Positions 8,545 to 17,656 of a DNA stretch of 64,000 bases are shown here, piece by piece (position 1 is the first letter of the stretch; the number at the start of each line of letters is the position of its first letter). The notes under the pieces were generated by a model that worked only from the letters and a program-made list of their open reading frames with translations, made no database searches and had not been told where the DNA came from. The stretch lies in NCBI GenBank assembly GCA_002919265.1, contig PKEY01000085.1:19056-83055 (forward strand), written 5' to 3'. Source of the stretch: Hyphomicrobiaceae bacterium (GTDB lineage: Bacteria; Pseudomonadota; Alphaproteobacteria; Rhizobiales; Hyphomicrobiaceae). Made by a program: the position numbers and the translations under genes.

Positions 8545-9264
8545 ATGGGTGATATCTCCCAAATCAAGGCACTCGTCTTCGACGTCTTCGGCACCGTTGT
8601 CGACTGGCGCACGAGCATCATCCAGGAGCTTGAGGCCTTCGGCGCGCAAAAAGGTATCTCCGCCGATTGGGCGGCGTTCACGGACGACTGGCGCGCCCTC
8701 TATCAGCCCTCGATGGAGGAGGTACGCGCAGGCCGCCGCCCCTGGACCATTCTCGATGTGCTGCACCGCGAGAGCCTGGAGAAGCTACTCACCAAATACG
8801 GCATTGACGGACTAAGCGAAGAAGAGAAGGACCACATCAACAAGGTCTGGCACCGGCTCAAACCGTGGCCTGACAGCGTGCCGGGGTTGCATCGGCTCAA
8901 GGCCCGCTACCTCATCGGCACACTGTCCAATGGAAACATCGGCTTGCTCGCATGGATGGCGAAGAACGCCGGCCTGCCATGGGACGTCATTCTCGGCGCG
9001 GAGCCGGCGCGCGCCTACAAACCGCTTCCCGAAGCCTACCTGCGAACCGCAAAGATCCTTGGCCTCAGGCCTGAGCAAATGATGCTCGTTGCGGCGCACA
9101 ATGACGACCTCGCCGCAGCTGCCGCCCAGGGATATGCGACGGCATTCGTCGCGCGGCCCACGGAGTATGGGCCTCATCAGACAAAGGATCTGAAGGCCGA
9201 GCGGGAATGGGATGTTGTCACTGACAGCTTCCTCGGTCTCGCAGAGGCTCTTGGCTGTCCCTAA
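8545..9264 (+). CDS. Haloacid dehalogenase type II-like HAD hydrolase
   Basis: The HAD-fold enzyme carries the nucleophile motif VFDVFGTVVDWR (Asp in DVFGT), typical of class II L-2-haloacid dehalogenases, with a helical cap (ADWAAFTDDWRALYQ), motif II in IGTLSNGN and the motif III/IV region AYKPLPEAYLRTA then VAAHNDDLAAAAAQGYATAFV. The family hydrolyses L-2-haloalkanoates, but many members act on phosphoesters, so the substrate is open. The track ORF starts 105 bases inside aroC; the ATG at 8545 begins one base after the aroC stop and gives 239 residues, the family size. It is the second gene of an aroC operon and is convergent with trmL, only eight bases apart. Confidence 0.85.
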   Translation: MGDISQIKALVFDVFGTVVDWRTSIIQELEAFGAQKGISADWAAFTDDWRALYQPSMEEVRAGRRPWTILDVLHRESLEKLLTKYGIDGLSEEEKDHINKVWHRLKPWPDSVPGLHRLKARYLIGTLSNGNIGLLAWMAKNAGLPWDVILGAEPARAYKPLPEAYLRTAKILGLRPEQMMLVAAHNDDLAAAAAQGYATAFVARPTEYGPHQTKDLKAEREWDVVTDSFLGLAEALGCP

Positions 9265-9272
9265 TCGCGCCT

Positions 9273-9737
9273 CTAGGACGGAAACAGCCCCGTTTGCCGC
9301 AGCGCTTCACCCAACACCATCGCGGCAGCAACCGCAATGTTGAGCGAGCGCAGGTCGCTGCGCATCGGTATGCGCACGCTTGCATCGGCCACAGCCCGGA
9401 CACTGTCAGGCACGCCGGCGGTTTCGCGGCCCAGCAACAAGGTATCATCGCGCGCGAAGCGAAACTCTGTGTAGGGATGATCGCCGCGCGCGCTGAGGAG
9501 AACGAGCCGTCCGATGCCCTCGGTACTCGCGCGCTTTTCCAGAAACTCCTCCCAGCTCACGTGCCGGGTGAGATCGACGTACGGCAGGTAGTCGAGCGCC
9601 GCGCGCTTCAACGCACGGTCTGACAGATCAAATCCCGGTGGACCTATGACATCGACGGGCACGTTCATGCACGCCGCAAGACGCATGATCGTCCCGGTAT
9701 TTTGCGGGATATCCGGCTGATAGAGGGCGAGTCTCAT
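9273..9737 (-). CDS. trmL: tRNA (cytidine(34)-2'-O)-methyltransferase TrmL
   Basis: TrmL is a small SPOUT methyltransferase that 2'-O-methylates the wobble base of tRNA-Leu isoacceptors. The whole family pattern is present: MRLALYQPDIPQNTGTIMRL at the start, DVIGPPGFDLSDRALKRAALDY, the knot region LLLGRETAGVPDSV, and IPMRSDLRSLNIAVAAAMV near the end. At 154 residues it is full length and lacks the RNA-binding extension of larger SPOUT enzymes, as TrmL should. It is divergent from the petABC operon; the 288 bases between them hold both promoters. Confidence 0.94.
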   Translation of the reverse strand: MRLALYQPDIPQNTGTIMRLAACMNVPVDVIGPPGFDLSDRALKRAALDYLPYVDLTRHVSWEEFLEKRASTEGIGRLVLLSARGDHPYTEFRFARDDTLLLGRETAGVPDSVRAVADASVRIPMRSDLRSLNIAVAAAMVLGEALRQTGLFPS

Positions 9738-10025
9738 CGCAGCAATTCCGCCCCATTATGCAGCCAAGGCGCATTCGCAAGCGTATGCGCCAAATTGCCT
9801 CTTTGCCGTTCTGCTTCCCCGCCTTGAGAGCATGGACAAACGATGTCAAAAGGTCGGCGTGGCAAAAAGCGCCGTTCTGAGCGGGGGATTTGCCAACATA
9901 TAGGTTGCGACTGGTCGATACCGTCTCTTTTCACGCCCGACGTGTCTCGTCGGCGGGGCAGCGACCGTCCAAAGGGTGCTCGGATCGCATCGGATTCGAG
10001 GTTTTTGCGGAGAAGGGAGGCTCAA

Positions 10026-10562
10026 TTGAGCTCACACGCCGAGGAGCCAACGCGTCGAGATTTTCTGACGATCGCGGGCAGCGCCTTCGCGGCCGTCGGC
10101 GGCGCCATGGCGCTGTGGCCGTTCATTGCACAAATGAACCCCGACGCATCAACGCAGGCACTGGCCTCAGTCGAGGTTGACCTGACGCCTGTGAAGCCGG
10201 GGCAGGCCATCACGGTCATGTGGCGCGGCAAGCCGGTGTTCATTCGCAACCGGACGCCGGAAGAAATCAAGACCGCGGCCGAAACTCCGTTGAGTGAACT
10301 TCCCGATCCTCAGCCAGATCGCGATCGCGTGAAGAAGGGTCACGAGAACTGGCTCGTTCTGATCGGTGTCTGCACCCACCTCGGCTGTATCCCCAAGGGT
10401 CAAAGCCTGAACGACGTGAAGGGGGATTACGGTGGCTGGTTCTGCCCGTGCCACGGCTCCCACTACGATACGTCAGGACGCATCCGCAAAGGGCCGGCGC
10501 CGCGCAATCTCGAAGTGCCGACCTACGAGTTCGTTTCCGATACGAAGATCCGGATCGGCTGA
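10026..10562 (+). CDS. petA: Ubiquinol-cytochrome c reductase, Rieske iron-sulfur subunit
   Basis: The Rieske subunit carries the 2Fe-2S cluster that takes the first electron from ubiquinol at the Qo site of complex III. It has a twin-arginine motif (RRDFL) with a single membrane anchor ([18 protein letters not shown]), and cluster-binding boxes CTHLGC and CPCHGSHYD near the C-terminus. The track extends the ORF to 9843, but those 61 extra residues are Arg/Ser-rich and unlike the family. A strong AAGGGAGG site sits five bases before a TTG at 10026, giving 178 residues, the family length, so this TTG is the likely start. It is the first gene of petABC, 12 bases before petB. Confidence 0.95.
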   Translation: MSSHAEEPTRRDFLTIAGSAFAAVGGAMALWPFIAQMNPDASTQALASVEVDLTPVKPGQAITVMWRGKPVFIRNRTPEEIKTAAETPLSELPDPQPDRDRVKKGHENWLVLIGVCTHLGCIPKGQSLNDVKGDYGGWFCPCHGSHYDTSGRIRKGPAPRNLEVPTYEFVSDTKIRIG

Positions 10563-10574
10563 GGACTTACGAAC

Positions 10575-11858
10575 ATGGCTACACATCAGTCGACCTACGA
10601 GCCCAAATCCGGTTTCGAGAAGTGGCTGGATGAGCGCCTGCCCATCATGCGGATGATGCATGGGCAGTTCATCGACTATCCGACTCCGCGCAATCTGAAC
10701 TACCTTTGGACGTTCGGCGGCATCCTCACCGCCGTGCTGGCGCTGCAGATCCTGACCGGCGTCGTGCTCGCGATGCACTACATCCCGAGCGTGAACGAGG
10801 CGTTCGACTCCGTCGAGCGCATCCGGCGGGACGTGAACTACGGCTGGCTGATCCGCAACATGCACGCGGTCGGCGCCTCGATGTTCTTCCTGGCCGTCTA
10901 CGTCCACATCTTCCGCGGCCTCTACTATGGCTCCTACAAGGCTCCGCGCGAGGTGCTGTGGATCATCGGCGTCCTCATCTACCTCGTGATGATGGCGACG
11001 GCGTTCCTCGGCTACACGCTGCCGTGGGGCCAGATGAGCTTCTGGGGCGCGACGGTTATCACGAACTTCTTCTCCGCCATTCCGCTAGTGGGGCAGAGCA
11101 TCGTCGAGTGGCTGTGGGGTGGCTACGCGGTTTCGGGCGTCACGCTGAACCGCTTCTTCAGCTTGCACTACCTGCTGCCGTTCGTGCTGGCTGGCCTCGT
11201 CGTGCTGCACATCTGGGCGCTGCACGTCTCCGGTCAGAACAACCCGACGGGTATCGAGCCGCAGACCAAGGCTGATACGGTGCCGATGAGCCCGTACGCC
11301 GTGGCGAAGGACGCGGTCGGCATGGCTGTGTTCGCCATCCTTTTCGCGTGGTTCGTGTTCTTCGTGCCCGACTACCTGGGCCACGCCGACAACTACAATG
11401 AGGCGAACCCGCTGGTGACGCCGCCGCACATCGTTCCGGAGTGGTACTTCCTGCCGTTCTACGCGATCCTGCGTGCGATCCCGTCCAAGCTCGGCGGCGT
11501 GATCGCGATGTTCGGCGCGATCATCATCCTGGTGTTCATCCCGTGGCTCGACACGTCGCGTGTTCGCTCCACGAAGTACCGCCCGCTCTATCGCTGGTTT
11601 TTCTGGCTGTTCGTGTTCACCTGCCTGGCGCTCGGATACCTGGGCTCCAAGCCGGCCGAAGGCGTGTACGTGACCTGGGCCCGCGTGTTCACCTTCTACT
11701 ACTTCGCCCACTTCCTCATCGTTATGCCGATCATCGGCATCATCGAGACGCCGAAGCCGATGCCTCGCTCGATCAGCGAAGCGGTCCTCGGCAAGAAGGG
11801 CAACAGTGGGGCTAGGGTATCCCCTGCGGGTGCGGCAGCTGCTGCCGAGAAGCGGTAA
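10575..11858 (+). CDS. petB: Cytochrome b of the bc1 complex
   Basis: This integral membrane subunit holds hemes bL and bH and the two quinone sites of complex III. Family marks include the N-terminal [15 protein letters not shown], the heme-binding histidines in [20 protein letters not shown] and [21 protein letters not shown], the Qo-site [14 protein letters not shown] (PEWY) and eight predicted membrane helices. At 427 residues it is the full-length fused b6-plus-subunit-IV form found in alphaproteobacteria. The last 30 residues ([19 protein letters not shown]) are a variable polar tail. It sits between petA and petC with short gaps of 12 and 22 bases, so the three genes form one operon. 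Confidence 0.97.
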   Translation: MATHQSTYEPKSGFEKWLDERLPIMRMMHGQFIDYPTPRNLNYLWTFGGILTAVLALQILTGVVLAMHYIPSVNEAFDSVERIRRDVNYGWLIRNMHAVGASMFFLAVYVHIFRGLYYGSYKAPREVLWIIGVLIYLVMMATAFLGYTLPWGQMSFWGATVITNFFSAIPLVGQSIVEWLWGGYAVSGVTLNRFFSLHYLLPFVLAGLVVLHIWALHVSGQNNPTGIEPQTKADTVPMSPYAVAKDAVGMAVFAILFAWFVFFVPDYLGHADNYNEANPLVTPPHIVPEWYFLPFYAILRAIPSKLGGVIAMFGAIIILVFIPWLDTSRVRSTKYRPLYRWFFWLFVFTCLALGYLGSKPAEGVYVTWARVFTFYYFAHFLIVMPIIGIIETPKPMPRSISEAVLGKKGNSGARVSPAGAAAAAEKR

Positions 11859-11880
11859 GGCTCGGGGAGGCGAGGGAATA

Positions 11881-12741
11881 ATGTTCAAGATCCACAAATC
11901 TCTGGGGGCGATGGTCGCGGCAGGCTTGCTTGCCGTAACCGCCCAAGCCGCCTCGGCCGCGGAGGCCATCAAGATCGAGCGTCAAAGCTGGCCGTTCTCC
12001 GGCTTCTTCGGGACCTTCGACAAGGCGCAACTGCAGCGCGGCTTCCAGGTCTACCAGGAGGTTTGCTCGAGCTGCCACGAGCTGCGCCGGATCTCCTACC
12101 GGAACCTGGCTCAGCCAGGTGGTCCCGAGTTCCCGGAAGATGCGGTGAAGGCTCTGGCTGCATCAGCTCAGGTTGAGGATGGTCCGGATGACACCGGCGC
12201 CATGTTCAAGCGCCCTGGCCTTCTGTCGGACCCGCTACCGAAGATCTACGCCAACGAGAAGGAAGCACGGTCCATCCACAACGGCGCCTATCCGCCAGAC
12301 CTGTCGCTAATGGCGCGGGCGCGGAACACAGAGAACGTCGCACCGTGGTACATCCATCCCTTCCTGATGCTACGTGACATCCTTGTCGGCTATCAGGAGG
12401 GCGGCGCCGACTACATCTATGCGATCCTGACTGGCTACAAGGAGCCGCCGGAAGGCTTCGAGCTGATGGAAGGCATGCATTACAACGCCGCCTTCCCTGG
12501 TCACCAGATCGCCATGGCCAATCCGTTCGCTGCCGGCGATGGTCAGGTCCAGTATCAGGACGGCACGCCCTCAACCGTCGAGAATTACGCTCGCGACGTG
12601 GCCGCCTTCCTTTACTGGACTTCCGATCCGAAGGTGGAAGAGCGTAAGCGGATTGGCTGGGTGGTCATCCTCTACCTGATCGTGACCTCGGTCCTACTCT
12701 ACATCGCCAAGAAGCGCATTTGGTCGAGAGTAGAGCACTAG
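11881..12741 (+). CDS. petC: Cytochrome c1 of the bc1 complex
   Basis: Cytochrome c1 passes electrons from the Rieske centre to soluble cytochrome c on the periplasmic face. It opens with a cleavable signal (SLGAMVAAGLLAVTAQAASAAEA), binds heme c through CSSCH (residues 62-66) followed by HELRRISYRNL, and ends in a single membrane anchor (IGWVVILYLIVTSVLLYIAKKRIW). The probable Met axial ligand lies in the FELMEGMHYNAAF segment. The ORF track starts 75 bases upstream inside petB; the ATG at 11881, after GGGAGGCGAGGG, is the true start and gives 286 residues. A hairpin terminator 20 bases downstream closes the operon. Confidence 0.96.
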   Translation: MFKIHKSLGAMVAAGLLAVTAQAASAAEAIKIERQSWPFSGFFGTFDKAQLQRGFQVYQEVCSSCHELRRISYRNLAQPGGPEFPEDAVKALAASAQVEDGPDDTGAMFKRPGLLSDPLPKIYANEKEARSIHNGAYPPDLSLMARARNTENVAPWYIHPFLMLRDILVGYQEGGADYIYAILTGYKEPPEGFELMEGMHYNAAFPGHQIAMANPFAAGDGQVQYQDGTPSTVENYARDVAAFLYWTSDPKVEERKRIGWVVILYLIVTSVLLYIAKKRIWSRVEH

Positions 12742-12760
12742 CTCTCCGCGAATTTCTTGA

Positions 12761-12794
12761 AGAAAAGGCCTCGTCATCGGGGCCTTTTCTCTTT
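12761..12794 (+). terminator. Terminator of the petABC operon
   Basis: A perfect ten-base-pair stem, AGAAAAGGCC with GGCCTTTTCT around a ten-base loop, ends in TCTCTTT. The T run is short and interrupted, but the position 19 bases after the petC stop fits a rho-independent terminator. Confidence 0.75.
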
Positions 12795-12873
12795 AGGAGT
12801 TCGGTTTTGACATCGTTTGAGGCTCCGCAGCGGATCACGCGAGGGGCGCACGAACGTTGGCCAGGGGCGAGGC

Positions 12874-13752
12874 ATGACGAAAGCAGTACTCGGCATCATC
12901 GGCGGCAGCGGGCTCTACAATCTGCCGAACATCAAGAATCCGCACTGGGAGAAGGTCTCCTCGCCTTGGGGAGAACCGTCCGATGAAATCCTGTTTGCTG
13001 AGGTGGACGGTCTTCCGATCCGCTTCCTACCGCGCCATGGCCGTGGCCATCGTCACTCGCCGACTGGCATCAATTATCGCGCCAACATCGACGCCCTGAA
13101 GCGCACCGGCGTCACCGACCTTGTGTCCGTTTCCGCCTGCGGGTCGCTGCGCGAAGATTTGCCGCCGGGCACGTTTGTTCTCGTCGATCAGTTCATCGAC
13201 CGCACGTTCGCGCGCGAGAAGAGCTTCTTCGGAAACGGGCTCGTGGCGCACGTTTCGATGGCCGATCCAGTGAGCCCCGGTCTCGTCGATCTTCTCGAAC
13301 AAGCTCTAAAGGCAGAAAACATTAACTATCGCCGCGGCGGCACATACCTCGTAATGGAGGGGCCGCAGTTCTCGACGCGAGCTGAATCCAACCTCTACCG
13401 CTCGTGGGGTTGCGACGTGATCGGCATGACCAACATGCCCGAAGCCAAGCTCGCCCGCGAAGCCGAGATTTGCTACGCCACCGTCGCCATGGTGACGGAC
13501 TTCGACTGCTGGCACGAAGAGCACGCCCACGTCGATGTCGCCGCGGTTCTGGAGGTCATGAAGACCAACACGGAAGCCGCGCAACGGATGTTGGCACGGC
13601 TGACGTCCATCTTCCCGCGCGAACATCAGCCCTGCCCGATCGGTTCCGACCGCGCTCTCGATGTGGCGCTTATTACGGCGCCCGAAGTCCGCGATCCTGA
13701 GCTGATCGCGAAGCTGGACGCCGTGGCGGGCCGCGTCCTCAAGAACTCATAA
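12874..13752 (+). CDS. mtnP: S-methyl-5'-thioadenosine phosphorylase
   Basis: The enzyme splits methylthioadenosine, a by-product of polyamine and other SAM-dependent syntheses, into adenine and methylthioribose-1-phosphate. Family motifs are seen throughout: IGGSGLYNLPNI (phosphate site), LPRHGRGHRHSPTGINYRAN, MEGPQFSTRAESNLYRSWG and IGMTNMPEAKLAREAEICYA, the last two contacting ribose and base. It matches the MTA type rather than general purine nucleoside phosphorylases. The track start is 57 bases too early; ATG 12874 follows a GGGGCGAGG site and gives 292 residues. Nearby apt and mtnA would process its two products, adenine and methylthioribose-1-phosphate. Confidence 0.93.
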   Translation: MTKAVLGIIGGSGLYNLPNIKNPHWEKVSSPWGEPSDEILFAEVDGLPIRFLPRHGRGHRHSPTGINYRANIDALKRTGVTDLVSVSACGSLREDLPPGTFVLVDQFIDRTFAREKSFFGNGLVAHVSMADPVSPGLVDLLEQALKAENINYRRGGTYLVMEGPQFSTRAESNLYRSWGCDVIGMTNMPEAKLAREAEICYATVAMVTDFDCWHEEHAHVDVAAVLEVMKTNTEAAQRMLARLTSIFPREHQPCPIGSDRALDVALITAPEVRDPELIAKLDAVAGRVLKNS

Positions 13753-13775
13753 GCGACCCGGCGTCAAATAGGCGT

Positions 13776-14138
13776 TTAGGCGTTAGCCTGATCGCCGGAC
13801 TGCGCGGCTGCGATGCGGTTCATTTCGTCGATGGCCAGGCTCGCGTGGGCATAGGCGCCGCCGGCGCGCATCTCCGCCGCAACCCAAATCGCTTCCATTA
13901 GCTCCTGCTCAGTCGCACCGTGCCGGAGCGCCGCCTTTGTGTGGCCGCGGATGCAGTATGGGCATTGCGTGACGTGAGCTACTGCGACCGCAATGATCTG
14001 CTTCATCTTGACCGACAAAGCGCCTTCCGCAAAAACCTGCTGGCTGAATGCTCTGAAGGCTGCCTCTGTGTCGGGAGCAAGTTGGCGCCGCTTTTGCGCC
14101 GTTTGGGGCGAGGCTGCGGGATAAATATTGTCCGCCAT
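13776..14138 (-). CDS. Carboxymuconolactone decarboxylase / AhpD-like protein
   Basis: A 120-residue all-helical protein of the CMD/AhpD superfamily. It carries the redox motif CPYCIRGHTKAA (C-x2-C-x3-H), which in AhpD-type proteins acts as a thiol relay in peroxide reduction, together with the conserved preceding acid and the EAIWVAAEMRAGGAYAH segment. True gamma-carboxymuconolactone decarboxylases lack the CxxC, so a peroxidase-like or other thiol role is likelier. It is convergent with mtnP, 23 bases apart, and has a purine-rich ribosome site (AGGAGGAAG) before the ATG. No partner peroxiredoxin is close. Confidence 0.85.
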   Translation of the reverse strand: MADNIYPAASPQTAQKRRQLAPDTEAAFRAFSQQVFAEGALSVKMKQIIAVAVAHVTQCPYCIRGHTKAALRHGATEQELMEAIWVAAEMRAGGAYAHASLAIDEMNRIAAAQSGDQANA

Positions 14139-14675
14139 TGGGCTTCCTCCTTGTGGTTTTGAAAGGGCCTCTTGACCAATATGGACCCTGCCGCGAGCGG
14201 CACAAGCTTGCGATCCCAGAGCCGCAGCGACGGAAAGTCGAAGCTCGCGCCCTTGCCTAATCAGGCGCGGACAGAATAAGGGAACTGCGTCTGCCGAGCT
14301 TGGGTGCCTGGCTTTCAGCGGAAGCTCCAGCGACTCTGGCCAAAATGGGCGGGACGACTGCGAGAAGGGCCTTTACGAAACAGGCCACGAGATATGGCGC
14401 GCGCCTCGACGGCGGTGCCGAAGGTGATTGATCGAGTTTTTGTTTGGAGACGTTGTAGCTCCCGGTCCGATGGATTCTGAGAAGGACGCCTTCGAACCTC
14501 TCGCTCGTGCGAGGCAGATGGTCCCGGTTTCCGTCGACCATGGGATCGGTAAGAAGGGACTCGAAGCGGCCATGACGGTATCGAACGCGGCTTGCCGACG
14601 GTCCCTCAATACTTCGAATAACGCTGCACTGCGCTTATTCAGTTTCGCCGCCACGGGGCACTAAGGGAGGTGAAG
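14139..14675. other. Gene-poor stretch between the AhpD-like gene and apt
   Basis: About 540 bases with no convincing gene. Two reverse-strand frames (14373-14654, beginning AKLNKRSAALFEVLRDRRQA, and 14257-14541) look faintly protein-like but change frame into each other and have no ribosome site, so a decayed gene is possible. The apt promoter must lie in its right part. Confidence 0.4.
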
Positions 14676-15206
14676 GTGGAGCATCTCAAGCAACTGGTCC
14701 GGTCGATCCCGGACTATCCGAAGCCGGGCATCATATTCCGCGATGTCACGACGCTCCTGCGTGATGCGGATGGCTTCGAGCAAGCGATCATTGCGCTGGC
14801 CGAGCCTTTCCAATCGGAGAAGGTGGACGCCGTGGCGGGCATCGAAGCGCGGGGCTTCATTCTAGGTGGCGCTGTCGCGGACCGGCTGGGCTGCGGTTTC
14901 ATCCCTATTCGCAAGAAGGGAAAGTTACCCTGGAAGACGATCGGGCAGGAATACACGCTCGAATACGGTGTTGACGCGATCGAGATTCACGAGGATGCCA
15001 TCCGCCAGGGCGAACGCATTCTCATCATCGACGACCTGATTGCGACCGGCGGCACCGCCGATGCGGCCGCCAAGCTTGTTCGCCGCTCGGGCGGCGAGGT
15101 TATCGGCGCCGCTTTCATCATCGACCTGCCGGACCTTGGCGGTCTCAAGAAACTGGAAGCCAGCGGCGTGAAGTGTCACGCACTAATAGCATTTGAGGGG
15201 CACTGA
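14676..15206 (+). CDS. apt: Adenine phosphoribosyltransferase
   Basis: Apt salvages adenine by joining it to PRPP, giving AMP. The type I phosphoribosyltransferase signature ILIIDDLIATGGTADAA (PRPP loop) and the N-terminal SIPDYPKPGIIFRD with AGIEARGFILGG (base pocket) are complete. The track places the start at GTG 14670, but AAGGGAGG ends on that codon; the GTG at 14676 lies five bases beyond the site and gives the usual start (MEHLKQLVRSIPDYP) and 176 residues. It fits next to mtnP, whose product is adenine. The zinc-ribbon gene begins directly after its stop. Confidence 0.95.
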   Translation: MEHLKQLVRSIPDYPKPGIIFRDVTTLLRDADGFEQAIIALAEPFQSEKVDAVAGIEARGFILGGAVADRLGCGFIPIRKKGKLPWKTIGQEYTLEYGVDAIEIHEDAIRQGERILIIDDLIATGGTADAAAKLVRRSGGEVIGAAFIIDLPDLGGLKKLEASGVKCHALIAFEGH

Positions 15207-15458
15207 ATGGACAACACAAACAGCGCTAACAACACTTTGCCTGCCAATCGGATTCGCGAAGCCATGGCCGCCGTCACCGCCGGCCAACAGAACCCGGAGG
15301 CCGCTGTGCCCTGCCCTGTCTGTGGCGCCCCAGGCCTGCAAGTCGAGGATCGCTCGGTCCGACCGCATGCGGAGTGGTATGCGCTGTCTTGTACGTCTTG
15401 CGGTTTGGACGACACCCTCCACATTCCACTGGGATCGAGGCCAGGCAGCTTCAGTTGA
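15207..15458 (+). CDS. Small zinc-ribbon protein
   Basis: An 83-residue protein whose second half carries two cysteine pairs, CPVCG and CTSCG, about 32 residues apart, the pattern of a zinc ribbon that binds one zinc ion. The N-terminal half (MDNTNSANNTLPANRIREAM) is polar and probably unstructured or helical. The ATG follows the apt stop codon with no gap (TGA then ATG), so translation should be coupled to apt. It could bind nucleic acid or a protein partner. I do not recognise a named family. Confidence 0.7.
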   Translation: MDNTNSANNTLPANRIREAMAAVTAGQQNPEAAVPCPVCGAPGLQVEDRSVRPHAEWYALSCTSCGLDDTLHIPLGSRPGSFS

Positions 15459-15621
15459 TCTGAGCACGCAGCTCGCAACGAGAGATCGAATACGGAAGGC
15501 ATCCCGGTCATCGCTCGGGATGTCGATTTGAAGAGGTCAGCCTTGTTCCAGCCTGGGTACGGTTCGCTGTACCCGGCTAGACTGTCTTCACGGGTGCCAC
15601 CCCAAAGGAGCTTGAGCGGAG

Positions 15622-16719
15622 ATGAAAATCGGTGGGCGGCATTACCGGACCATTTGGCTGAGTGATGACGGCTGGTCCGTGGAGGTCATCGACCAGACGA
15701 AGCTGCCGCACCGGTTCGAAACGGTGGCGCTGAAATCCTGCGAGGACGCGGCTCGCGCCATCCTGACCATGCAGGTCCGCGGCGCTCCGTTGATCGGCGT
15801 CACCGCCGCCTACGGCCTTTGCATGGCCCTGCGGGAGGACGCCTCCGACGAGGCCATGGACCGGGCCATCGAATACCTCGCCAAGCAGCGGCCCACGGCT
15901 ATCAATCTACGCTGGGCGCTCGAGGAAATGCGGAAGGCCATTCGCAATCTTCCGCGCGAACTGCGCGTCGAGGCCGCTTACAAGCGTGCCGCCGAGCTTG
16001 CCGACGAGGACGCCGAGACCTGCCGCCTCATCGGCGTCCATGGGCTTTCGCTCATCAAGGAAATCGCTGCGAGAAAAAAGCCGGGCGAGCCTGTGAACGT
16101 GCTCACGCACTGCAATGCCGGCTGGCTTGCCTGCGTGGACTGGGGCACCGCAACCTCGCCGATCTATCAGGCGCACGACGCCGGCATTCCCGTTCATGTG
16201 TGGGTCGATGAGACTCGGCCACGCAATCAGGGCGCTTCGCTGACGGCATTCGAGCTCGGCAGCCATGGCGTTCCGCACACCATTGTCGTCGACAATGCCG
16301 GCGGGCATCTCATGCAATCCGGCAAGGTCGACATCTGCATCGTCGGGACTGACCGCGTGACGGCCAATGGCGACGTCGCCAACAAGATCGGCACGTATCT
16401 CAAGGCTCTCGCTGCCAAGGACAACAATGTGCCGTTCTACGTCGCGCTGCCGTACTCGACGATTGACTGGACGCTCGAGGATGGGCGCTCCATTCCCATC
16501 GAGGAGCGTTCGGCGGACGAAGTGCTGAAAATGCCGGGCCGCCTGCCCGACGGTTCGGTGGTGACTGTCGAGATTGCAGCGCCGGGTTCTCCAGCGGGCA
16601 ACCCGGCGTTCGACGTGACACCAGCCCGGCTCGTTACCGGTTTCATTACGGAACGGGGCATCGCTCCGGCGACGCGGGAGGGTCTCTTGTCACTCTATCC
16701 CGAGCGAAAGGACGCGTGA
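15622..16719 (+). CDS. mtnA: S-methyl-5-thioribose-1-phosphate isomerase
   Basis: MtnA turns methylthioribose-1-phosphate, the MtnP product, into methylthioribulose-1-phosphate. It belongs to the eIF2B-alpha-like isomerase family. Diagnostic stretches are [20 protein letters not shown], the [17 protein letters not shown] loop, [20 protein letters not shown] with the catalytic cysteine, the catalytic aspartate in [20 protein letters not shown], and [11 protein letters not shown]. At 365 residues it is full length. A GGAG site precedes the ATG. The next enzymes of the classic pathway (MtnB, MtnC/W, MtnD) are not in the window; an alternative shunt is possible. It lies about 1.9 kb from mtnP, with apt between them. 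Confidence 0.95.
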   Translation: MKIGGRHYRTIWLSDDGWSVEVIDQTKLPHRFETVALKSCEDAARAILTMQVRGAPLIGVTAAYGLCMALREDASDEAMDRAIEYLAKQRPTAINLRWALEEMRKAIRNLPRELRVEAAYKRAAELADEDAETCRLIGVHGLSLIKEIAARKKPGEPVNVLTHCNAGWLACVDWGTATSPIYQAHDAGIPVHVWVDETRPRNQGASLTAFELGSHGVPHTIVVDNAGGHLMQSGKVDICIVGTDRVTANGDVANKIGTYLKALAAKDNNVPFYVALPYSTIDWTLEDGRSIPIEERSADEVLKMPGRLPDGSVVTVEIAAPGSPAGNPAFDVTPARLVTGFITERGIAPATREGLLSLYPERKDA

Positions 16720-16800
16720 GCGCGGCTCACCTCGCGCGCAGTTGACTTGACCAGCCGGCGCCAAGATCTTTCATGGCCGAAACTCAATGGAGATTTCGCC

Positions 16801-17151
16801 ATGCTGAGCCGTCTTGGCCTTTCCCTCTTGATGTTTCTGGCTGCAATGCTTCCCGCGTCTGCGCACCACGGATGGGGAAGCTACGACTCGAGCAAGACAG
16901 TCACCGTCGAGGGCAAGATCCTCAACGCCAGTTATGAAAATCCGCACGTCACGGTGACGGTCGAAGGCCAGGACAAGACCTGGATCGTTGTCCTTGCCCC
17001 CGTTTCCCGCATGAAAGCGCGGGGCGCCACGGCGGACTTGATTGAAACCGGCAAGGTTATCCAGGCGATCGGTTACGTTTCGACGCGTGATCCCAACGAG
17101 CTGCGCGCAGAACGGATCATCGTGGACGGCAAAACGTTCGAGATGCGCTGA
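16801..17151 (+). CDS. DUF6152-like exported protein
   Basis: A secreted protein of 116 residues with a clear signal peptide (SRLGLSLLMFLAAMLPASAHH). The mature part begins HHGWGSYDSSKTVTVEGKI, a start typical of the DUF6152 family: a small beta-barrel-like domain beginning with His residues that might bind metal. The track start at 16747 precedes a TGGAGAT site, and the ATG at 16801 is the likely start. The next gene begins directly after its stop, so the two form an operon; this pairing with a four-helix membrane protein is common. The function is unknown. Confidence 0.7.
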   Translation: MLSRLGLSLLMFLAAMLPASAHHGWGSYDSSKTVTVEGKILNASYENPHVTVTVEGQDKTWIVVLAPVSRMKARGATADLIETGKVIQAIGYVSTRDPNELRAERIIVDGKTFEMR

Positions 17152-17643
17152 ATGTCGCCTGACGCGCCGGCCTTCTTCGTCGCGCTGGAAAACTCCGCCC
17201 TGGGCGCCGCAATTCGGCAGTCCACGTGGATTTATCCTGCCGCCAACGTCGGCCACATATTGGCTCTCGCCCTGCTGGCTGCTTCTGTTGCGGTCATGGA
17301 TCTGCGCCTGCTCGGTGCGTTCCGCGAAACGGTGCCGGCAGCCGTCATCGTTCCCGCGCGCCGGGTGGCGATGTTGGCCCTCGCTCTCATGCTGCTGACA
17401 GGGCTTACGCTGTTCACAGCAGAAGCGAGCCACATGCTCATGAACCCAGTGTTTCAGATCAAGATGGGGCTGATCGCGCTCGCGGTTCTCAATGCGCTGT
17501 TTGTCCAGCGCCCGCTGTCTGCAGTGCTCACCAAGACACCGGCAATGACACCCTTACCGATGCGGTTTCGGGTAGCCGCTGTAATTTCGCTTGTCCTTTG
17601 GTTCTGTATCGCCGCAGCCGGACGACTGATCGCCTATTTCTGA
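17152..17643 (+). CDS. Four-helix membrane protein, DUF6644-like
   Basis: A 163-residue inner-membrane protein with about four hydrophobic helices: AANVGHILALALLAASVAVM, VAMLALALMLLTGLTLF, IKMGLIALAVLNALFV and VAAVISLVLWFCIAAAGRLI. A conserved His sits in the first helix and Glu/Ser/His in the EASHML loop, which may hold a cofactor such as heme, though no fixed motif proves it. The ATG follows the preceding stop with no gap, so it is translationally coupled to the exported partner. It resembles the DUF6644 group, often beside DUF6152 genes. The role is not known. Confidence 0.65.
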   Translation: MSPDAPAFFVALENSALGAAIRQSTWIYPAANVGHILALALLAASVAVMDLRLLGAFRETVPAAVIVPARRVAMLALALMLLTGLTLFTAEASHMLMNPVFQIKMGLIALAVLNALFVQRPLSAVLTKTPAMTPLPMRFRVAAVISLVLWFCIAAAGRLIAYF

Positions 17644-17656
17644 TCCGCCCCGTTTT

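Noticed and set aside
11085-11972. Long reverse-strand ORF of 295 codons over petB/petC
   Set aside because: It is antisense to two secure genes, has Arg/His-rich low-complexity residues and no family, as expected from GC-rich codon bias.
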